Shown here one piece after another: positions 17,354 through 26,523 of a stretch of 64,000 bases of DNA. Position 1 is the first letter of the stretch; each line of letters begins with the position of its first letter. Origin of the DNA: Nonomuraea basaltis (GTDB lineage Bacteria > Actinomycetota > Actinomycetes > Streptosporangiales > Streptosporangiaceae); assembly GCF_005893125.1 (NCBI RefSeq), contig NZ_VCJS01000008.1, positions 1-64,000 of the forward strand, given 5' to 3'. A model generated the notes under the pieces. The model saw nothing but the letters and a program-made list of their open reading frames with translations. It ran no database searches and had not been told where the DNA came from. A program made the translations under genes and the position numbers.

Positions 17354-18655
17354 TCACAGCGCGCCGAGCGCGTCAGCGAAGGCGTCGACGGTCGCGGCGA
17401 TGTCCGCCTCGGTGTGCGCGGTGGACAGGAACCACAGGCCGCGCGGCACGATGTTGACTCCTCTGTCGAGTAGCGCCGCGTGCAACCCGGCCATCATGGC
17501 CCGGTCGGTCGCCGCGAAACCCCGATAGTCCCGTACGGCGGGCGCGCCGGTGAAGTAGGTTTGGAAGACCGGGCCCGGCCCGTCCACGAGCATCGGCACA
17601 CCGGCCTTGTCCGCCGCCGCCCTGAGCCCCTCCATCAGCGCTGAACCACGGGCGTACAGCGTGCCGTAGACCTCCTCGCGCCGCTCGTCGAGGACGCGCA
17701 GCGTCGCCTCGGCCGCCGCGATCCCGACCGGCTGGGAGTTGAACGTCCCCGCGTGCGCGATCTTGCCCGTCGAGATGTGGTCCATGACGGCGGCCCTGCC
17801 GGCGAGCGCGGACACCTGCATGCCTCCGGCCATGGCCTTGCCGAACACCGACAGGTCGGGCATGACCCCGAGATACTCCTGGGCTCCTCCCGGCGCGAGG
17901 CGGAAGCCGGTGATGATCTCGTCGAAGATGAGCAAGATGCCGTGCTCGTCGCAGAGCCTGCGCATGGCCTCCAGATAACCGGGGTCCGGCCGGATCGCTC
18001 CGGTGTTGCAGAGCACCGGCTCGGTGATGACCGCCGCTATCTGGCCCGCGTGCCGGTCCATCAGGCGCGTGAGCGCGTCGAGGTCGTTCCACGGGCAGAT
18101 GATCAGGTCGTCGGCGTGTCCCGGCTGCTGGCCCGCCGTGCCGGGGACGGCGATGGGGGAGTCGGCGGGGCCTGCGGCGTCCACGGCGGGGTGCACGCTG
18201 TACAGGACCGGGTCGAGCCAGCCGTGGTAGTGGCCCTCGAACTTGAGGATCCTGGACCGGCCGGTGTAGCCGCGGGCCAGCCTGAGGGCGGCGTGGACCG
18301 CCTCCGATCCCACGGTGTTGAACCTGACGCGTTCGGCGGACGGCACCATCGCGCAGATCCGCTCGGCCACGCGCACCTCGGCGGCGTGCTGCGCCGAGTA
18401 GACCATGCCGCGGGCGGCCTGGGCGGTGATGGCCTCGACGACCGCCGGCGGGCAGTGACCGAGCAGCGCCGGCCCCTGGCCGAGGACGTAGTCGAGATAG
18501 GAATTGCCGTCCACGTCCCACAGCCGCGCGCCCTCGGCGCGATCCACGTACAGGGGGACGCCCGCCACCCGGCGCGCGTCGCTGGAGACGCCTCCGGCCA
18601 GGTAGCGCTGCGCGTCGGAGTACAAGGCGCGGCTGACGTGCAAGCTTCGGGTCAT
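17354..18655 (-). CDS. Class III PLP aminotransferase (glutamate-1-semialdehyde 2,1-aminomutase-like)
   Basis: A 433-aa PLP enzyme of the class III aminotransferase fold. The nearest recognisable group is glutamate-1-semialdehyde aminomutase: GGVSSDAR near the start, GxNSYLDYVLGQGPALLGH, the Asp of the cofactor site in LLIFDEIITGFR, and the PLP lysine in FGKAMAGGMQ. GSA-like proteins outside tetrapyrrole operons often act on other amino acids, and no heme genes are nearby, so a catabolic role is likely. The start is ATG 18655 or ATG 18664; neither has a strong ribosome site. It is divergent from the FAH gene, with about 140 bp between. Confidence 0.85.
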   Translation of the reverse strand: MTRSLHVSRALYSDAQRYLAGGVSSDARRVAGVPLYVDRAEGARLWDVDGNSYLDYVLGQGPALLGHCPPAVVEAITAQAARGMVYSAQHAAEVRVAERICAMVPSAERVRFNTVGSEAVHAALRLARGYTGRSRILKFEGHYHGWLDPVLYSVHPAVDAAGPADSPIAVPGTAGQQPGHADDLIICPWNDLDALTRLMDRHAGQIAAVITEPVLCNTGAIRPDPGYLEAMRRLCDEHGILLIFDEIITGFRLAPGGAQEYLGVMPDLSVFGKAMAGGMQVSALAGRAAVMDHISTGKIAHAGTFNSQPVGIAAAEATLRVLDERREEVYGTLYARGSALMEGLRAAADKAGVPMLVDGPGPVFQTYFTGAPAVRDYRGFAATDRAMMAGLHAALLDRGVNIVPRGLWFLSTAHTEADIAATVDAFADALGAL

Positions 18656-18792
18656 GCCGGCCATCAAACGCCGCGGTACGGCCCGCCCACAAGCAGGAGC
18701 GCAAGCAAGGGGGCGCCATCGCAAGGACGGGTCCTTGTGACGCCTGTCCTGGTCCTGGTGAGCTGGGCATCGACCTCCAGGAAGGATTGGCC

Positions 18793-19659
18793 GTGTTTCT
18801 TGGGCGTATCCGGCGATCCCCCGCCGAGCGAGTCGAGGTGGTGGCCTGGCGCGAGGGCGGCGAGTTGCTCAGCCTGGCCGGGCTCGAAGGTGGCGCCGAC
18901 CCGGTGGCGATGCTGAACCACTACGGGCTGGACCGGCTCACCGAGGACGTGGATCGGCTGTGGACCGGCGCCGGGGTGCTGCTTGACGAATCGTCGGTGG
19001 TGTTCGAGCCGCCCGTGGCCACGTGTACCAAGATCTGCTGCCTGGCGCTGAACTATGCCGAGCACGCTGCGGAGAGCGGGCTGGAGGTGCCGCCAGAGCC
19101 GGTGCTGTTCTTCAAGCCGCCGTCCGCGCTGACCGGCCACCGTCGCCCGGTAGTGGCGCCGGCCCGCACGAGACATCTCGAACACGAGGTGGAGCTGGCC
19201 GTCGTCATCGGCTCGGTGACGCGCGACCTGCCCGCCGAGCGCTGGCGGGAGGCGGTGGCCGGGTACACCGTGATCAACGACCTGACGGCGCGGGATCTGC
19301 AACTGGCGAACATCGCCCGCAACGTGCCGTGGGATCAGTCTAAGGGCTTCGACACCTTCGCTCCCGCCGGGCCGTACCTGGCCACGGTGGACGAGGTGCC
19401 CGACCCACAGGGGCTGGAGCTCACGCTGGAGGTCCGCGGGCAGATACGGCAGCGGGCGAACACCAAGCAGATGGTGTTCGGCATCCCGAGGCTGATCGCC
19501 GACCTGTCCGATGGGATGACGCTGCTGCCCGGCGACCTCATCGCGACCGGCACCATCGCAGGGATCGCACCGCTCCAGGACGGTGACGTCATGCGGGCCA
19601 CGGTGGGCGGCGTGGGCACCCTGGTCAACCGTGTCCATTTCGGCCCGCCTAAACCATAG
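18793..19659 (+). CDS. Fumarylacetoacetate hydrolase (FAH) family protein
   Basis: A 288-aa FAH-superfamily enzyme; members hydrolyse or decarboxylate 2-oxo acids or act as hydratases. Key features are the metal-binding Glu residues in EHEVELAVVIG, NDLTARDLQ, FDTFAPAGPYL and the C-terminal GDLIATGTIAGIAPLQDGD. GTG 18793 is favoured because AAGGA lies 6 bp upstream; a TTG at 18787 would leave only 4 bp from AGGA. The neighbouring aminotransferase and AraC regulator suggest a small catabolic locus, substrate unknown. A paralog lies at 61980. Confidence 0.88.
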   Translation: MFLGRIRRSPAERVEVVAWREGGELLSLAGLEGGADPVAMLNHYGLDRLTEDVDRLWTGAGVLLDESSVVFEPPVATCTKICCLALNYAEHAAESGLEVPPEPVLFFKPPSALTGHRRPVVAPARTRHLEHEVELAVVIGSVTRDLPAERWREAVAGYTVINDLTARDLQLANIARNVPWDQSKGFDTFAPAGPYLATVDEVPDPQGLELTLEVRGQIRQRANTKQMVFGIPRLIADLSDGMTLLPGDLIATGTIAGIAPLQDGDVMRATVGGVGTLVNRVHFGPPKP

Positions 19660-19680
19660 ATATCGGCGTACGCTGGAGGT

Positions 19681-20748
19681 ATGGACTTCGCGGTCGGCGC
19701 GCTCATCGACATCGACGACTATGTCGCCTCGACCCAGGCCCGCGGCCAGGTCTGGGCCCGCAGGCAGCTCGACCAGGCCGACCACACCGTACGAGCGGCG
19801 ACGCGGGGGCGGCCGACGGCGAGCTGCACGCCGCTGCCTCCCGACGAGTGGCTCGTCACGCTGGCCGGTGATGATCCTGACACGCTCATGGGGGAGGTGA
19901 CCGCGATGGCCGAGGAGATCCGCGCCCGCATCATCGGTGCCACCGTGACGGTCAGCCTGGGCACGCCCCACGCGGGGCCCGGCGGGCTGGCCCTGGCCGA
20001 GCGGGAGGCTCGCCGTACCAACTCTTACAAGCTGCTCCTGGGCGGCGACAGGGTGATCACGGCGCCGTCTGCAGGGCGCCGTGAGGCGGCACCGCCCGTG
20101 CGGATCGAAGCCGAGCTGGCCCGCCGGATCCAGGCGGGTGATCGCAACGGTGTGGCCGGGCTGCTCGCCGGGTGGGTGGACAGGTGTGCCCAGGAACGTG
20201 ATCTCGCCCCGGCGACGCTGCACAACTGGCTCGTGGGCGAGCTGCTGTTCGTGGTCGACGTGGTCAACAAGGGCCGGCTCTCTGGCGGCTCGACCGACTG
20301 GGTGGACGCGTGCGCCCGGCTGCCGATCGAGGAGCTGATCTCACTGACCGAGATCCACGAGCGCTCCTACCTGCGCATCTGGATGGATGAGACGTTGAAG
20401 CGGCTGATGCCGCCGCGCACGCGGGACATCCTGTCGATGGCCGAGGCGTACATGGCCACGAACTACGCCCACCCTCGGCTGCGCCTTTCGACGGTGGCGG
20501 AGGCGGTTTCCGCCAGCCCGTTCTACATCTCGCACCTGTTCGCCGAGGAGCGTGGGACGACGTTCCTGCGTTATCTGACCGGGCTGCGGCTCCGTCACGC
20601 CCGTTCGCTGCTCAGCACCTCGGCCCTGCCGATCGAGGTGGTGGCCGGGCGTTCTGGATACCTGAGCGCGAAGGCGTTCCGGGGTGTGTTCAAGCGCCAT
20701 GTCGGCTGCTCGCCCAGCGAGTACCGGCGCACGTACCGGAAGGGGTGA
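19681..20748 (+). CDS. AraC family regulator with GGDEF-like N-terminal domain
   Basis: A 355-aa regulator. The C-terminal 100 residues form the double helix-turn-helix AraC domain (LRLSTVAEAVSASPFYISHLF ... VAGRSGYLSAKAFRGVFKRHVG). The N-terminal part (ALIDIDDYVASTQARG ... GATVTVSLGTPH) resembles the degenerate GGDEF-like fold of YesN-type response regulators but lacks a receiver domain and a GGDEF signature. The ATG has GGAGG only 1 bp upstream, and a CATAGAT -10-like box lies about 22 bp before it, so the transcript may be nearly leaderless. It probably controls the FAH and aminotransferase genes beside it. Confidence 0.88.
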   Translation: MDFAVGALIDIDDYVASTQARGQVWARRQLDQADHTVRAATRGRPTASCTPLPPDEWLVTLAGDDPDTLMGEVTAMAEEIRARIIGATVTVSLGTPHAGPGGLALAEREARRTNSYKLLLGGDRVITAPSAGRREAAPPVRIEAELARRIQAGDRNGVAGLLAGWVDRCAQERDLAPATLHNWLVGELLFVVDVVNKGRLSGGSTDWVDACARLPIEELISLTEIHERSYLRIWMDETLKRLMPPRTRDILSMAEAYMATNYAHPRLRLSTVAEAVSASPFYISHLFAEERGTTFLRYLTGLRLRHARSLLSTSALPIEVVAGRSGYLSAKAFRGVFKRHVGCSPSEYRRTYRKG

Positions 20749-20751
20749 CCC

Positions 20752-20951
20752 ATGGACCTCGTGATGGACGGCGGGCAGTGCCCTCCGCGCCCGGCGTGTC
20801 CTGATCACCGGCGACGTGGTCAGCGCACACGCGGGCGGCGGCCTATGGATCGGCAGGCAGGGCCTGGAAGAGGCCTCGGAGGTCATGCGGCGGCTCCCCG
20901 GGGTCCGGCTCGGGCCCGCCTTCGGTGACGGGCTGCGCCTGGGTGACGCCT
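20752..20951 (+). other. Gap with a possible frameshifted coding remnant
   Basis: After the AraC gene an ATG at 20752 with a weak AAGGGG site opens a short frame (MDLVMDGG...), while a different frame from about 20783 reads a protein-like stretch (RVLITGDVVSAHAGG, GLEEASEVMRRLPG). Joined by a +1 shift they look like the remains of a small gene. I cannot identify it, and the evidence is only codon-like composition. Confidence 0.2.
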
Positions 20952-22262
20952 CTAGCGGGACACCAGCCGGTACGGCTGGCGCGGCCGCCCCGCCTGGGCC
21001 GACTTCACTGGAGGCAGCGCCCAGGCCAGCCCCTCCTCGACCAGGTTCTGCAGCACCCGGCGAGCGCTCCGCGGAGCCACGCCCAGCACGTCGGCCACGA
21101 TCTCCGCGTCCACCACCATCGCCTCCGGATCGTCGCCCAGCTGCTGGATGAGCCGGTCGAGCACCTTGACCGCCTTGGAGTCGGCAGCCGGCTCTGTCAC
21201 CGGTTCTGCCCGGCGTCGTTGCCTGAACGGCAGGGAGAGCATGGTGCCGTCGCTGCCGACGAGGAAGGCGGCCCTGGCGTCGGCTGCGCGCGCCTGTTCG
21301 ACGGCGATCAGCGCGTTGGCGTCGGCGTCGCGGGCGGTGTGCCCGAGCCCGATGCCCACCTCGACAGCCACCCCGAGATCGGCGCGGACCCTGTCCATGA
21401 ACGGCGCCGCCCTGAACCCGTCGGTGGCCTGGGACAGCGCGCCGACGGTCGCCGTGACCACGTAGCTGTTCTCCCCGCGCGGCACCACGGTCGCGCCCAT
21501 CAGCCGCGCTTCGGCGAGCAGCGATCGGTGCAGCGAGAGCTTCAGCTCCTGCTGCCAGTAGTTGCCCGGCCCGGAATGGCTGGGCCTGGCCGAGGTCGCC
21601 AGCTCGACGAGCACGATGGCGATCTGCGACTCCTCCAGGCGGTTTCCGGTGCCCAGCAGTGCCGCGGTGTTGATGGCCAGCCGCAGCGTGTGCATGGTGG
21701 GCATCATCCGTAGCACTGGCACCTTGGCCGCCTCGAGCTTCTTGGCCACGGTGCGGACCGTGGTCAGGGCCGCCGTGGTGGCGCCCTCGCGGTAGAGCCT
21801 GTCGTGGAAGTCGATGAAGTCGCGCACCGAGTCGGGCTCGTGATACTCCGAGACGTGCACGCCGTCCATGGACACGCCGATCTCGCTGTACGCCTCGGTC
21901 ACATCGGCGGGCGAGATGGAGTCGATGCTCACTCTGGCCGGGTCGATGCCCTGGGTCAGCACGCCACGCAGCAGGCTTGAGTACAGCCCGGCCCCGCTCA
22001 CCGGCACGAACGTCGCCGGCACCGGCAGCTCTCCCGACTGCCTGGCCAGGTCGTGCTGGAGCGGGCCGGTGAACAGCACCGCGTCGATGGTCCCGATAAT
22101 CTTGGCGAGCTTCTCCGGCGTCTCGCGCTCGCCCGCGTGTGGCGCGCCGATCAGCCGGAGCGACGCCGCCGACGGCATGCTCGCGCCGATGTGCACGATC
22201 TGCTCGACCAGGTCGTGCGGGCCCACGACACCAATCGCGATCTTGGATCGTAGCCGGTCCAC
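20952..22262 (-). CDS. Putative transcriptional regulator with C-terminal winged helix
   Basis: A 436-aa protein. The C-terminal 70 residues look like a winged helix-turn-helix (VVDAEIVADVLGVAPRSARRVLQNLVEEGL, basic end AGRPRQPYRL). The middle part carries a GGDEF/guanylyl-cyclase-like pattern (VEVGIGLGHTARDADANALIAVEQA ... FLVGSDG). The N-terminal part (IAIGVVGPHDLVEQIV) may sense a ligand. It starts with GTG 22262, 2 bp after the amidohydrolase stop, so it is the last gene of the glycan operon and probably regulates it. The family is known to me only by its general architecture. Confidence 0.7.
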   Translation of the reverse strand: MDRLRSKIAIGVVGPHDLVEQIVHIGASMPSAASLRLIGAPHAGERETPEKLAKIIGTIDAVLFTGPLQHDLARQSGELPVPATFVPVSGAGLYSSLLRGVLTQGIDPARVSIDSISPADVTEAYSEIGVSMDGVHVSEYHEPDSVRDFIDFHDRLYREGATTAALTTVRTVAKKLEAAKVPVLRMMPTMHTLRLAINTAALLGTGNRLEESQIAIVLVELATSARPSHSGPGNYWQQELKLSLHRSLLAEARLMGATVVPRGENSYVVTATVGALSQATDGFRAAPFMDRVRADLGVAVEVGIGLGHTARDADANALIAVEQARAADARAAFLVGSDGTMLSLPFRQRRRAEPVTEPAADSKAVKVLDRLIQQLGDDPEAMVVDAEIVADVLGVAPRSARRVLQNLVEEGLAWALPPVKSAQAGRPRQPYRLVSR

Positions 22263-22264
22263 GT

Positions 22265-23065
22265 CTACGCCTCTGGTTTCCCGAGCAGCGCGGTGATCGT
22301 GCCCCCGAGCACCGCTGCCCTGTCATCGTCACTGAGATCTGAGAACAGTATCCGCCCGAGCGACATCCGCAGATCGATGAAGGGGAAGTCGGATCCGTAC
22401 ACCACGCGATGCGCGCCCAGCCGGCGCACCATCCTGACGATGTCGGCGCCGGTATTGTACGACCCGCACACCTCCAGGATCACCCGCTCGTGCCGCTCGG
22501 CCACCTCGATCGCCTCGTCGATGCCCAGCGGCGTCACCCCCGAATGCCCCGCCAGGATCGTCGCCCTCGGATACCTGCCCGCGACCTCGCCGACCAAAGC
22601 CAGATCGTTGTACGGCGAGCCGCTGAATGTATGCGTGAGCACCGGACGCCCCGTGAGCTCGGCGAACTCCCACACCGGCGCGTACCGCGAACCGGTCAGC
22701 GGATAGTCATGCAAGTCGGGATGAATCTTCACCCCGCCGAACCGCGAATCCCCACCCCACCTGTCGAGCTCGCCACGCGGATTCTGCCACGGGTTCACGG
22801 TCACGTACCCGGTGAACCGGTCGGACGCGGACTTCACGATCGCCGCGGTGGCCGCATTCCCCTCGGCCGCGTCAAGCTGAATCGCCAGATGACTGGAGAG
22901 CACCGCATGCGCCACCCCACACCGATCCATCACCTTGATCATCGCCCCGGGATCAGGTTCAGGAATGAAGAACACACTGTACGGCCCGGCATGCGCGTGC
23001 GCGTCGACGATCCTGGTCGCCTGCTGCGGGCGGCGCGCCCACACGGCGGAGACGAGCTCGTTCAT
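22265..23065 (-). CDS. Amidohydrolase family 2 (TIM-barrel metal-dependent hydrolase)
   Basis: A 266-aa amidohydrolase-2 protein. Metal-site features are IVDAHAHAGP near residue 20, GGVKIHPD, LTHTFSG, ILAGHSG and the late Asp in VVYGSDFPF. Members include decarboxylases, lactonases and hydrolases for cyclic or aromatic acids. In this glycan locus a lactonase or uronate-derivative hydrolase is plausible. The ATG overlaps the upstream amidohydrolase stop as ATGA. Confidence 0.9.
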   Translation of the reverse strand: MNELVSAVWARRPQQATRIVDAHAHAGPYSVFFIPEPDPGAMIKVMDRCGVAHAVLSSHLAIQLDAAEGNAATAAIVKSASDRFTGYVTVNPWQNPRGELDRWGGDSRFGGVKIHPDLHDYPLTGSRYAPVWEFAELTGRPVLTHTFSGSPYNDLALVGEVAGRYPRATILAGHSGVTPLGIDEAIEVAERHERVILEVCGSYNTGADIVRMVRRLGAHRVVYGSDFPFIDLRMSLGRILFSDLSDDDRAAVLGGTITALLGKPEA

Positions 23066-23823
23066 GCGACCTTGACCTCCCGCCTGAGCAGCCTGCGCAG
23101 ATTCCCCGCCCCGATGGCCGCCACCTCCGCCTCGCCGAGCTCCGACCAGAGCAGCCTGGTCACCGCCTCCGCCGGATCGCGATAGGGCGCGCCGGTGCCG
23201 AACACGAGCCGGCCCGCGCCGAACCGTTCGGCCAGCCATTCCAGCCCCAGGTGAGAGGACAGGTCGGCCAGGCCGACAGACACGTAGGCGGTCCTGCCGA
23301 GGACGCCCGCGATCTGCCGCAGCATCCGATATCCCGCGCCGCCGACGACGATCCGCAGGCCGGGATGGTCGCAGGAGATCCGCTCCACCGCCGCCCAGGT
23401 GATCTGACCGGCGTCCAGGAGGAGCGGCAGGCGTACGGACTCCAGGGCGGCGAGCACCGCCGCCGTGTCGGTGCCCGCGAGGTCGTACCCGTGGTCGCGC
23501 GGGAAGGCCCGCACGGCGCGCACGCCGGACGCGACGGCGGTGTCCGCGAACCCGGCCGCACCGCCCGTCTCCCCGCACGTGTCGGGCAGCATCACCCAGC
23601 AGGGGCTGAGCCTGGGCTGCCCGTCGACCAGGGCGAGCAGCTCGCGGTTGCCGCGTGCCGGGTCGTGCAGCCAGGAGGTCGTGTTGCCCACCACCGCCTC
23701 GGCGATGCCCACCCGATCCATCGCGGCGAGCAACTCGGCCACGGTGCCGCCGCCCACGTCCCGGCGCGGGTGGCGGCCCAGCATGGCGTCGGCGTCGATC
23801 AGGACCGGACGGCCCTCACTCAT
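23062..23823 (-). CDS. Small amidohydrolase-like protein
   Basis: A 253-aa amidohydrolase-2 homolog, with a degenerate metal site: the usual DxHxH is DADAM, and the last Asp region reads VFGTGAP instead of GSDxP. It may be a non-catalytic or altered partner of the next gene. ATG 23823 (MSEGRP) is favoured because it overlaps the heparinase-like stop by 8 bp; the longer frame from 23850 lies inside that gene. A frameshifted relative of its N terminus lies at 35298. Confidence 0.78.
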   Translation of the reverse strand: MSEGRPVLIDADAMLGRHPRRDVGGGTVAELLAAMDRVGIAEAVVGNTTSWLHDPARGNRELLALVDGQPRLSPCWVMLPDTCGETGGAAGFADTAVASGVRAVRAFPRDHGYDLAGTDTAAVLAALESVRLPLLLDAGQITWAAVERISCDHPGLRIVVGGAGYRMLRQIAGVLGRTAYVSVGLADLSSHLGLEWLAERFGAGRLVFGTGAPYRDPAEAVTRLLWSELGEAEVAAIGAGNLRRLLRREVKVA

Positions 23824-25525
23824 CGCCGCCCCAGCGCTCCGCGAGCCCATCGCGCGTCCAACCGCGGGCGGAGAACCTGTCGACCACCCCGTCCACGACG
23901 ATCTCCCGCGCGCTCACCCGAACCGCCGGCGGGCGATCGGTGAACGGGAAGATCGCCACGGTGAACCTGCCGTCGCGACGGCGCAAACCCAGCGAGTGGA
24001 TCTCGCCGTACTCCGCGGTCCGGGTGACGGGGTCGGGGATCCTGGCGGGGCCATTCCGGAACAGGACTTCGTCCGGCGGCTCGGCGGGCACCACGAGCAG
24101 CCCGGGGCCCTGGCTGCTCGCGTAACCGGAACCGTGCTCAGCCCACGGCGACGTGCCGTGCAACTGCCAGACCGCCTCCGCGTCGATCTCGTCGGTGACC
24201 AGCCAGTAGGACGGCTCGCGCCGGACGAAGACGATCCTGCGGTCGTGCCTGGCCCGGTAGCCGTGGTGGTGTCCGGCGAAGACGTCCACGTGCTCACCCG
24301 CCGAGAACAGGTCGCAGCCCGCCTTACGGTCCTCGGTGTACTCCTCGCCGGGTACGAGCAGGGTGTTGTGCCCCCTGGTCGCCTGGTACCAGTCGTAGTA
24401 GCGGGGGTCGTCGTAGGATGGTGGGCCGCCTGCCTCCCAGGCCAGCGGGGTGCCCCAGCCGGACAGCACGAAGTCGACCGCCGCGTGGTGGCTGTGCGGC
24501 TCCAGCTCGTGCCCGACGTACGGCCCGTAGTTGATCACGGTGTGCAGGGTCCGGGCGCGGAAGATCGCGTACGCGCTGGCCTCCAGGAGGTGCGACCCCC
24601 GGACCGGCGCCACGGTCTCGCCCAGCAGCCGCTCTCCGCGCAGCAGCAGCTCGGCGGGCCAGACCACGCCGCTGTCCTGCAGGTGCGGGATCCAGCCGCC
24701 GGAGGTCGTGAGCGAGGCGAGCCAGTCGTGCATGGCCCGGAAGCGCGGGTGCCCGACCAGGTCGGGATCGACGGACGCGGCCCGCTGGAGCCCCGCCAGG
24801 CACATGCCGTGATAGCCGGGCGAGCGCTCGTGGTGGCCGCCGTCGTCGCGCACGTCCCGCTCCAGGTGCTCCAGGATGCGCGCCCTGGCGATCTCGGCCC
24901 ACTCCTCGGACTCGGGGAGGTCGGCGAACACCCGCGCGACGTGCAGCAGCTCGCAGACGGTGGCGAACTGCCAGTTGCCATGCCGGAACTCGTCGTGCTC
25001 CTCGGCCACCCACCGGGCGCCGCCGAGGACGGTCTTCGTCATTCGCAGCCAGCACTCGTCGCTGAGCGCGGGCTCGTCAGCGAAGACGGCCAGCGCCCTG
25101 GTGACGTACATGGAGCGGGAGGCGACGCCGAGGGAGTACCAGATGACGTCCAGCCCCGGCCAGTCGCCTTCGACGAGGTCACGGCTCGCGTACCACTCGC
25201 CGAAGAGCCGGTCCCACTCGCGGGCGTAGCGCGGGTCGCCGGTTTCCGCGTACGCGGAGATCAGCGGCGTCATCCACCTCAGGTAGTGGAAGCCGTAGAG
25301 CCTGGACTTGCCGTGTCCCTTGTCCAGGAAGTCCACCTGGATCCCGAGGAGCCGGTCGGCCTGCGCCCGGGCGTCCGGCTCGGGTTCCGACCACACCGGC
25401 TCGGGCCGCCGCCACTGCCTGGCCTGCGCTACGGTTGCCGCGCCGAGCGCTTCGAGCAGCGCCTCGTCGGTGATGTGCCGCATCCGGACGGGGTCCACAT
25501 GCGGTGGTTTCTCCACATAGGTCAT
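23816..25525 (-). CDS. Heparinase II/III-like protein
   Basis: A 569-aa protein with an N-terminal alpha-helical toroid and a C-terminal beta-sandwich of the heparinase II/III (PL12/15/17/21-like) type. Visible motifs are INYGPYVGHELEPHSHHAAVDF, where the His-rich patch supports metal or substrate binding, and YQATRGHNTLLVPG. Such lyases cut uronic-acid glycans by beta-elimination. No signal peptide is seen, so it likely acts on imported oligosaccharides. It overlaps the upstream Gfo/Idh gene as ATGA. The substrate is unknown. Confidence 0.83.
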   Translation of the reverse strand: MTYVEKPPHVDPVRMRHITDEALLEALGAATVAQARQWRRPEPVWSEPEPDARAQADRLLGIQVDFLDKGHGKSRLYGFHYLRWMTPLISAYAETGDPRYAREWDRLFGEWYASRDLVEGDWPGLDVIWYSLGVASRSMYVTRALAVFADEPALSDECWLRMTKTVLGGARWVAEEHDEFRHGNWQFATVCELLHVARVFADLPESEEWAEIARARILEHLERDVRDDGGHHERSPGYHGMCLAGLQRAASVDPDLVGHPRFRAMHDWLASLTTSGGWIPHLQDSGVVWPAELLLRGERLLGETVAPVRGSHLLEASAYAIFRARTLHTVINYGPYVGHELEPHSHHAAVDFVLSGWGTPLAWEAGGPPSYDDPRYYDWYQATRGHNTLLVPGEEYTEDRKAGCDLFSAGEHVDVFAGHHHGYRARHDRRIVFVRREPSYWLVTDEIDAEAVWQLHGTSPWAEHGSGYASSQGPGLLVVPAEPPDEVLFRNGPARIPDPVTRTAEYGEIHSLGLRRRDGRFTVAIFPFTDRPPAVRVSAREIVVDGVVDRFSARGWTRDGLAERWGGDE

Positions 25526-26523
25526 GAGAGCTTCACCGGCTGCCCCGTCCTGGCCGACTTGTGCGCCGCGGCGAGGACCGCAGTCACGTGCCGGGAACTC
25601 TCCACGCTGACCAGCGGCTCGGCGCCGCTGCGAGCGCAGTCCACGAAGTGGTGGATGGCGTCTCGGTAGGCCCCGGCGGGCACCCCGTGCACGAGCCGCT
25701 GCAGCATGTTCCTCGGGTAGGCGTAGCCGTGCTCGGTGGCGAGCTGGATGTTCTCCTTCTGCCTGTCGAGCTGGATCACTCCCGACTCGCCGACCACGGT
25801 GACGTAGCTGTCGACCATGGTCGGGAAGGTGTTCGGGTAGATCCAGGCGGACTCGAAGGTGGCCATCGCGCCGCGTCGGAACCTGGCCTGGATCTGCATG
25901 GCGTCGGGGGTGTCGATGCCCAGGCCGCGGAGCCTGCCGTATCTGGCCGTGGCGAAGACCTCGGCGATCTCGTCGTCGTAGAGCCAGGTCAGCAGGTCGA
26001 TGTCGTGGCTGGACAGGAACCAGGCACACGTCGTACGGTCCGCCCAGCCGATCATCTCGGTGGGGACGTGGATCGTGTCGTCCTTCCTCGCATAGCCCAC
26101 GACGGGCTCGCCGACCAGGCCCATCTGGTCTTTGGCCTGCGCGTAGGCGGGCACCCAGCGGTGGTTGAACAGGCACATGGCCACCACGCCGGCCGACCGG
26201 ATTGCGGCGACCGCCCGGTCGGCGTCGGCCACGGTCGTCGTGAACGGCTTCTCGACCAGGATGTGCTTGCCTGCTTCCGCCGCGGCCACCATCACGTCGG
26301 CGTGGAGGTGGTCGGGCGTGGTGATGGACACCGCGTCGACCGTGCCCGAATCGAGCAGCTCTTGGTAGCCGGGGTAGACGGTGGCTCCTGGCGCCTGCTC
26401 GAGAGGACGGCGGGCGACCGCGGTGATCTCGGCCTGGGGATGGGCGGCGAAGACCTCGGCGTGGCCGCGCCCCATGAGGCCGGCGCCGACGATCCCGATA
26501 CGGAGCTCAGGCAAGAACGTCAT
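25522..26523 (-). CDS. Gfo/Idh/MocA family oxidoreductase
   Basis: A 333-aa NAD(P)-dependent sugar dehydrogenase. The Rossmann motif GIVGAGLMGRGH is at the N terminus and the conserved VEKPFTT is near residue 95. The start overlaps the upstream solute-binding-protein gene by 17 bp, so it is translationally coupled. It probably oxidises or epimerises a sugar released by the neighbouring lyase. Confidence 0.93.
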   Translation of the reverse strand: MTFLPELRIGIVGAGLMGRGHAEVFAAHPQAEITAVARRPLEQAPGATVYPGYQELLDSGTVDAVSITTPDHLHADVMVAAAEAGKHILVEKPFTTTVADADRAVAAIRSAGVVAMCLFNHRWVPAYAQAKDQMGLVGEPVVGYARKDDTIHVPTEMIGWADRTTCAWFLSSHDIDLLTWLYDDEIAEVFATARYGRLRGLGIDTPDAMQIQARFRRGAMATFESAWIYPNTFPTMVDSYVTVVGESGVIQLDRQKENIQLATEHGYAYPRNMLQRLVHGVPAGAYRDAIHHFVDCARSGAEPLVSVESSRHVTAVLAAAHKSARTGQPVKLS